Shown here: positions 7,006-9,538 of the stretch, piece by piece
Layout: each line of letters begins with the position of its first letter
Numbering within the stretch: position 1 is the stretch's first letter
NCBI GenBank assembly: GCA_030067055.1
Contig: JASJAL010000159.1
Location: forward strand, 1-9,538
Source of the DNA: Kiloniellales bacterium
GTDB taxonomy: Bacteria; Pseudomonadota; Alphaproteobacteria; Kiloniellales; JAKSBE01
Reading direction: 5' to 3'
DNA length: 9,538 nucleotides
Program-made: the position numbers and the translations under genes
Notes under the pieces: model-generated
What the model saw: only the letters and a program-made list of their open reading frames with translations
The model's database searches: none
What the model was told of the DNA's origin: nothing

Positions 7006-7838
7006 ATCGGGAGCACGAATCCCACCGCATGGGGATGCACACCGAGCAGCTTGCCGGGCGGGACCAGCAGGTCTTCTTCTCGGCCAGCGAGAGCGAGAAC
7101 TTCACCTATCCCTACGGCTTCGACGTCGACTTCAACAAACGGGCCGAGTTCGACGCTGCCGAGATGACCGGCCAAGAGGTCAACCTCAAGATCCGCGAGC
7201 TGATGGCCGAGGGTCACGGCACGATCGTGATCGACAATCCCGGGGCCAAGCATTCCCTGGGCGTCGGCATCCTCAACCGGCTGCAGCTCTACTTCCGGGG
7301 CAGCCTGGGCTACTTCGGCTGCGGCCTGATCGACGGTCCCAACGTGCGGATCAGCGGCCGGGTCGGCTGGTCCTGCGCGGAGAACATGATGGCCGGCACG
7401 GTGATCATAGAGAAGAACGCCGGCTCGACCTTCGGCGCGGCGATCCGCGGCGGCGACCTGGTTTGCAAGGGCGACGTCGGCTCGCGCACCGGCATCGACA
7501 TGAAGGGCGGCACCATCATCGTCGGCGGCAAGACCGGCGCCTTCTCCGGCTTCATGATGCAGCGCGGCCGCATGGTCGTCCTGGGCGACGCCGGAATGAA
7601 CCTGGGCGATTCCATGTACGACGGCACGATCTACGTCGGCGGCAAGATCGACGGCCTGGGCGTCGACGCCGTCGAGGCCGAGATGACCGATCTCGACGCC
7701 CAGTGGCTGAAGCGCAAGCTGGCGCTTTATGAGCTCGATGCGCCCAAGGGCGTCGAGAACATGACCAAGATCGTCGCCGGCAAGCAACTCTGGAACTACG
7801 ACAACCTCGAGCCGACCGAAAAGAAGCTCGTGCTCTAG
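6993..7838 (+). CDS. glxC: GXGXG beta-helix protein, GlxC / N-methylglutamate synthase subunit B-like
   Basis: A 281-aa protein equivalent to the C-terminal right-handed beta-helix domain of the glutamate synthase large subunit. Residues about 75-222 carry the glycine-spaced repeats, seen as VRISGRVGWSCAENMMAGTV, GAAIRGGDLVCKGDVGSRTG, GGTIIVGGKTGAFSG and DGTIYVGGKIDGLG. In glutamate synthase this domain is structural, holding the amidotransferase and FMN domains together. The N-terminal 70 residues and the C-terminal 60 residues (with DAQWLKRKLALYEL) are specific to the stand-alone form. The start is fixed by GGGGAGG (6979-6985), 7 nt before the ATG inside the 3' end of glxB. The 13-nt overlap points to coupled translation and fixed subunit ratio. 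Well-supported family; the partner set is inferred from adjacency. Confidence 0.92.
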   Translation: MAELNREHESHRMGMHTEQLAGRDQQVFFSASESENFTYPYGFDVDFNKRAEFDAAEMTGQEVNLKIRELMAEGHGTIVIDNPGAKHSLGVGILNRLQLYFRGSLGYFGCGLIDGPNVRISGRVGWSCAENMMAGTVIIEKNAGSTFGAAIRGGDLVCKGDVGSRTGIDMKGGTIIVGGKTGAFSGFMMQRGRMVVLGDAGMNLGDSMYDGTIYVGGKIDGLGVDAVEAEMTDLDAQWLKRKLALYELDAPKGVENMTKIVAGKQLWNYDNLEPTEKKLVL

Positions 7839-7859
7839 CGGGAGGAAGAAAGAAAAGCC

Positions 7860-9248
7860 ATGGCAGCAAGAGACGAAGCCGCACCGCAGGTCGCGCCGGA
7901 GCAGGAGCCCCGCAGGCCGAAGCGCAACACCCATGTTCTGGGCCAGAGCTTCATGTTCCCGCCCGAGGTCATGGACGACATCCACATCAAGGCCGAGCTC
8001 GGGCGCTACCGCATGCGCGGCTTCTCGCTGTTCAAGAAGATCCCGACCTGGGACGACCTGACCTTCCTGCCCGGCACCCTGACCCGCTTCGTGATCGAGG
8101 GCTACCGGGAAAAGTGCGAGACCAAGACCGTGATCGGCCCGCGCGCCAAGCGGCCGCTGGTGCTGGACATCCCGATCTACATCACCGGGATGAGCTTCGG
8201 CGCGCTGAGCTACGAGGCCAAGACCGCGCTGGCCCGCGGCGCAACCATGGCCGGAACGGCGACCTGCTCGGGCGAGGGCGGCATGATCCCCGACGAGCGG
8301 CGCTATTCGGTCAAGTGGTTCTACCAGTGCATCCAGTCGCGCTACGGCTTCAACCCGCATCACCTGCAGCTGGCCGACGGTTGCGAGTTCTTCATCGGCC
8401 AGGGCTGCAAGGTCGGTCTGGGCGGGCACCTGATGGGCCAGAAGGTCACCGACCAGGTTGCCGAGATGCGCTCCCTGCCGGCCGGCATCGACCAGCGCTC
8501 GCCGGCCCGCCACCCGGACTGGCTGGGCCCGGACGACCTGGCGCTCAAGATCCAGGAGATCCGCGAGGCCACGGACTGGCAGATTCCGATCCAGCTGAAG
8601 CTCGGCGCCGCCCGGGTCTACGACGACGTCCGCATGGCCGCCAAGACCGACCCCGACTCGATCTACATCGACGGCATGGAAGGCGGCACCGGCGCCGGCC
8701 CGCACCTCGCGACCGAGGAGACCGGCGTGCCCGGCATCGCCGCGATCCGCCAGGCCCGCAAGGCCCTGGACGACGTCGGCAAGTCCGGCGACATCTCGCT
8801 GATCTACGCCGGCGGCATCCGCAACGGCGGCGACGTCGCCAAGGCCCTGGCCCTCGGCGCCGACGCGGTCGCCATCGGCCACTCGGCCATGATGGCCTTG
8901 AACTGCAACAAGGACATCCCCGAGGCCAACTTCGAGGAGGAGATGGGGGTCGAGGCCGGCTACTGCTACCACTGCCACACCGGCCGCTGCCCGGTCGGCG
9001 TCGCGACCCAGGACCCGGCGCTGCGCGCCCGCCTCAATCCCGACGAGGCGGCCGAGCGGGTCTACAACTTCCTGCACTGCCTGGCGATCGAGTGCCAGAT
9101 GATGGCCCGCGCCTGCGGCAAGACCAACGTGCATTCGCTGGAGCCGGAAGACCTGGCGGCCCTGACCATGGAGGCTTCGGCCCTGGCCATGGTTCCGCTG
9201 GCCGGCTCGCAACACACCGTCGGGCGACCCGACATGACGCGCTACTGA
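7860..9248 (+). CDS. glxD: FMN-binding glutamate synthase family protein, GlxD / N-methylglutamate synthase subunit C-like
   Basis: A 462-aa protein corresponding to the central FMN/iron-sulfur TIM barrel of glutamate synthase. Landmarks are ITGMSFGALSYEAKTAL (108-124), SGEGGMIPDER (137-147), the barrel strand PIQLKLGA (243-250), IYIDGMEGGTGAGP (268-281), IYAGGIRNGGDVAKALALGADAV (flavin phosphate site, about 315-337) and the cluster motif Cys369-X2-Cys372-X4-Cys377 followed by PVGVATQ. GltB-type proteins usually have C-X5-C-X4-C, so the first cysteine is displaced here. The barrel would bring ammonia or an amine, released by GlxB, together with 2-oxoglutarate and reduce the imine to glutamate or an N-alkylglutamate. 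No GltD reductase subunit is in the window, so the electron donor is unknown. GGGAGGA lies 13 nt before the start, a rather long spacing. Confidence 0.93.
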   Translation: MAARDEAAPQVAPEQEPRRPKRNTHVLGQSFMFPPEVMDDIHIKAELGRYRMRGFSLFKKIPTWDDLTFLPGTLTRFVIEGYREKCETKTVIGPRAKRPLVLDIPIYITGMSFGALSYEAKTALARGATMAGTATCSGEGGMIPDERRYSVKWFYQCIQSRYGFNPHHLQLADGCEFFIGQGCKVGLGGHLMGQKVTDQVAEMRSLPAGIDQRSPARHPDWLGPDDLALKIQEIREATDWQIPIQLKLGAARVYDDVRMAAKTDPDSIYIDGMEGGTGAGPHLATEETGVPGIAAIRQARKALDDVGKSGDISLIYAGGIRNGGDVAKALALGADAVAIGHSAMMALNCNKDIPEANFEEEMGVEAGYCYHCHTGRCPVGVATQDPALRARLNPDEAAERVYNFLHCLAIECQMMARACGKTNVHSLEPEDLAALTMEASALAMVPLAGSQHTVGRPDMTRY

Positions 9249-9269
9249 GTGGCGAGGGAGGCAAAAATC

Positions 9270-9538
9270 ATGGCTGGAACCTCCTACAAGGGCAGCGAAA
9301 TCACCGACGTCGATCAGTTCCTCGAAGGCGAGGGCCTGGACAGCGCGCGCGAGAAGGAAATCGGCCAGCACATCGGCTATCGCTACGACGTCAACCTGGT
9401 ACCCGACTACGAACGCCTGACCCCCTTCCTCAAGACCTACATGGAGGTCATGGGCTGGGACGACCTCAACTGGCTGGAGGACGTCCACATGGGCTACGAG
9501 GAGGGCCGGCCGGCGGTCTTCGACCGCAACATCAACGG
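9270..9538 (+). CDS. Unrecognised acidic soluble protein, fifth tightly spaced gene of the operon (partial)
   Basis: An open frame starts with ATG at 9270 and runs off the right edge after 89 complete codons without a stop. A strong GAGGGAGG (9254-9261) lies 8 nt upstream, and the gap to glxD is 21 nt, like the other junctions of the cluster. The visible part is acidic and aromatic-rich with no membrane segment: EITDVDQFLEGEGLD, then GYRYDVNLVPDYERLTPFL, then MGWDDLNWLEDVHMGYEEGR. I do not recognise the family; it is not like GltD, a PII protein or any known Mgs/Mgd subunit. Position suggests a partner, assembly factor or downstream enzyme of the synthase. The reading frame is secure; the function is unknown. 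Confidence 0.85.
   Translation, partial: MAGTSYKGSEITDVDQFLEGEGLDSAREKEIGQHIGYRYDVNLVPDYERLTPFLKTYMEVMGWDDLNWLEDVHMGYEEGRPAVFDRNIN

Noticed and set aside
6972..9488. 838-aa open frame on the minus strand across glxC and glxD
   Set aside because: It mirrors the codon pattern of the glx genes on the other strand. In GC-rich DNA with strong third-position bias the antisense frame rarely meets a stop. Its protein is low-complexity (Val/Asp/Ala/Gly/His-rich) with no recognisable domain.

Overview
The window is high-GC bacterial DNA with strong G/C third-position bias, dense genes and Shine-Dalgarno-led starts. Gene content (split glutamate synthase GlxB/GlxC/GlxD, a GlnT/GmaS-like glutamine synthetase, an Amt transporter, a FadR-type GntR regulator) suggests an alphaproteobacterium, perhaps Rhodospirillales-like. 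The taxonomy is inferred, not shown.

Left arm (minus strand): a probable gene start runs off the left edge (1-77). A strong 11-bp-stem hairpin follows (134-160). Then comes a 73-aa single-membrane-span protein (187-408), 27 nt downstream of a divergent ammonium transporter (436-1800), and the two look like an operon. A 404-nt stretch without a convincing gene (1801-2204) separates the transporter from a GntR/FCD regulator (2205-2999), also on the minus strand.

Right arm (plus strand): a 150-nt, partly AT-rich divergent control region (3000-3149) leads into a tight cluster. In order it holds an FAD-dependent DAO-family oxidoreductase (3150-4493), a GlnT/GmaS-like glutamine synthetase (4581-6050), a class II glutamine amidotransferase (glxB, 6070-7005), a GXGXG beta-helix protein (glxC, 6993-7838), an FMN-binding glutamate synthase protein (glxD, 7860-9248) and the first 89 residues of an acidic protein I do not recognise (9270-end). 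The last four junctions are a 13-nt overlap or gaps of 19-21 nt.

How they may work together: the glutamine synthetase-like enzyme plus the three GlxB/C/D proteins has the same parts as the gamma-glutamylmethylamide synthetase (GmaS) and N-methylglutamate synthase (MgsABC) of the N-methylglutamate pathway. The adjacent amine-oxidising flavoenzyme could take the place of the usual four-subunit N-methylglutamate dehydrogenase. The Amt protein would bring in ammonium or methylammonium, and the GntR protein probably controls the locus. The alternative is a dedicated GS/GOGAT-like ammonium or amine salvage route. The sequence fixes the families and catalytic residues but not the substrate. The most novel parts are the unknown final gene, the small Amt-linked membrane protein, and the lone DAO enzyme paired with an Mgs-type synthase.
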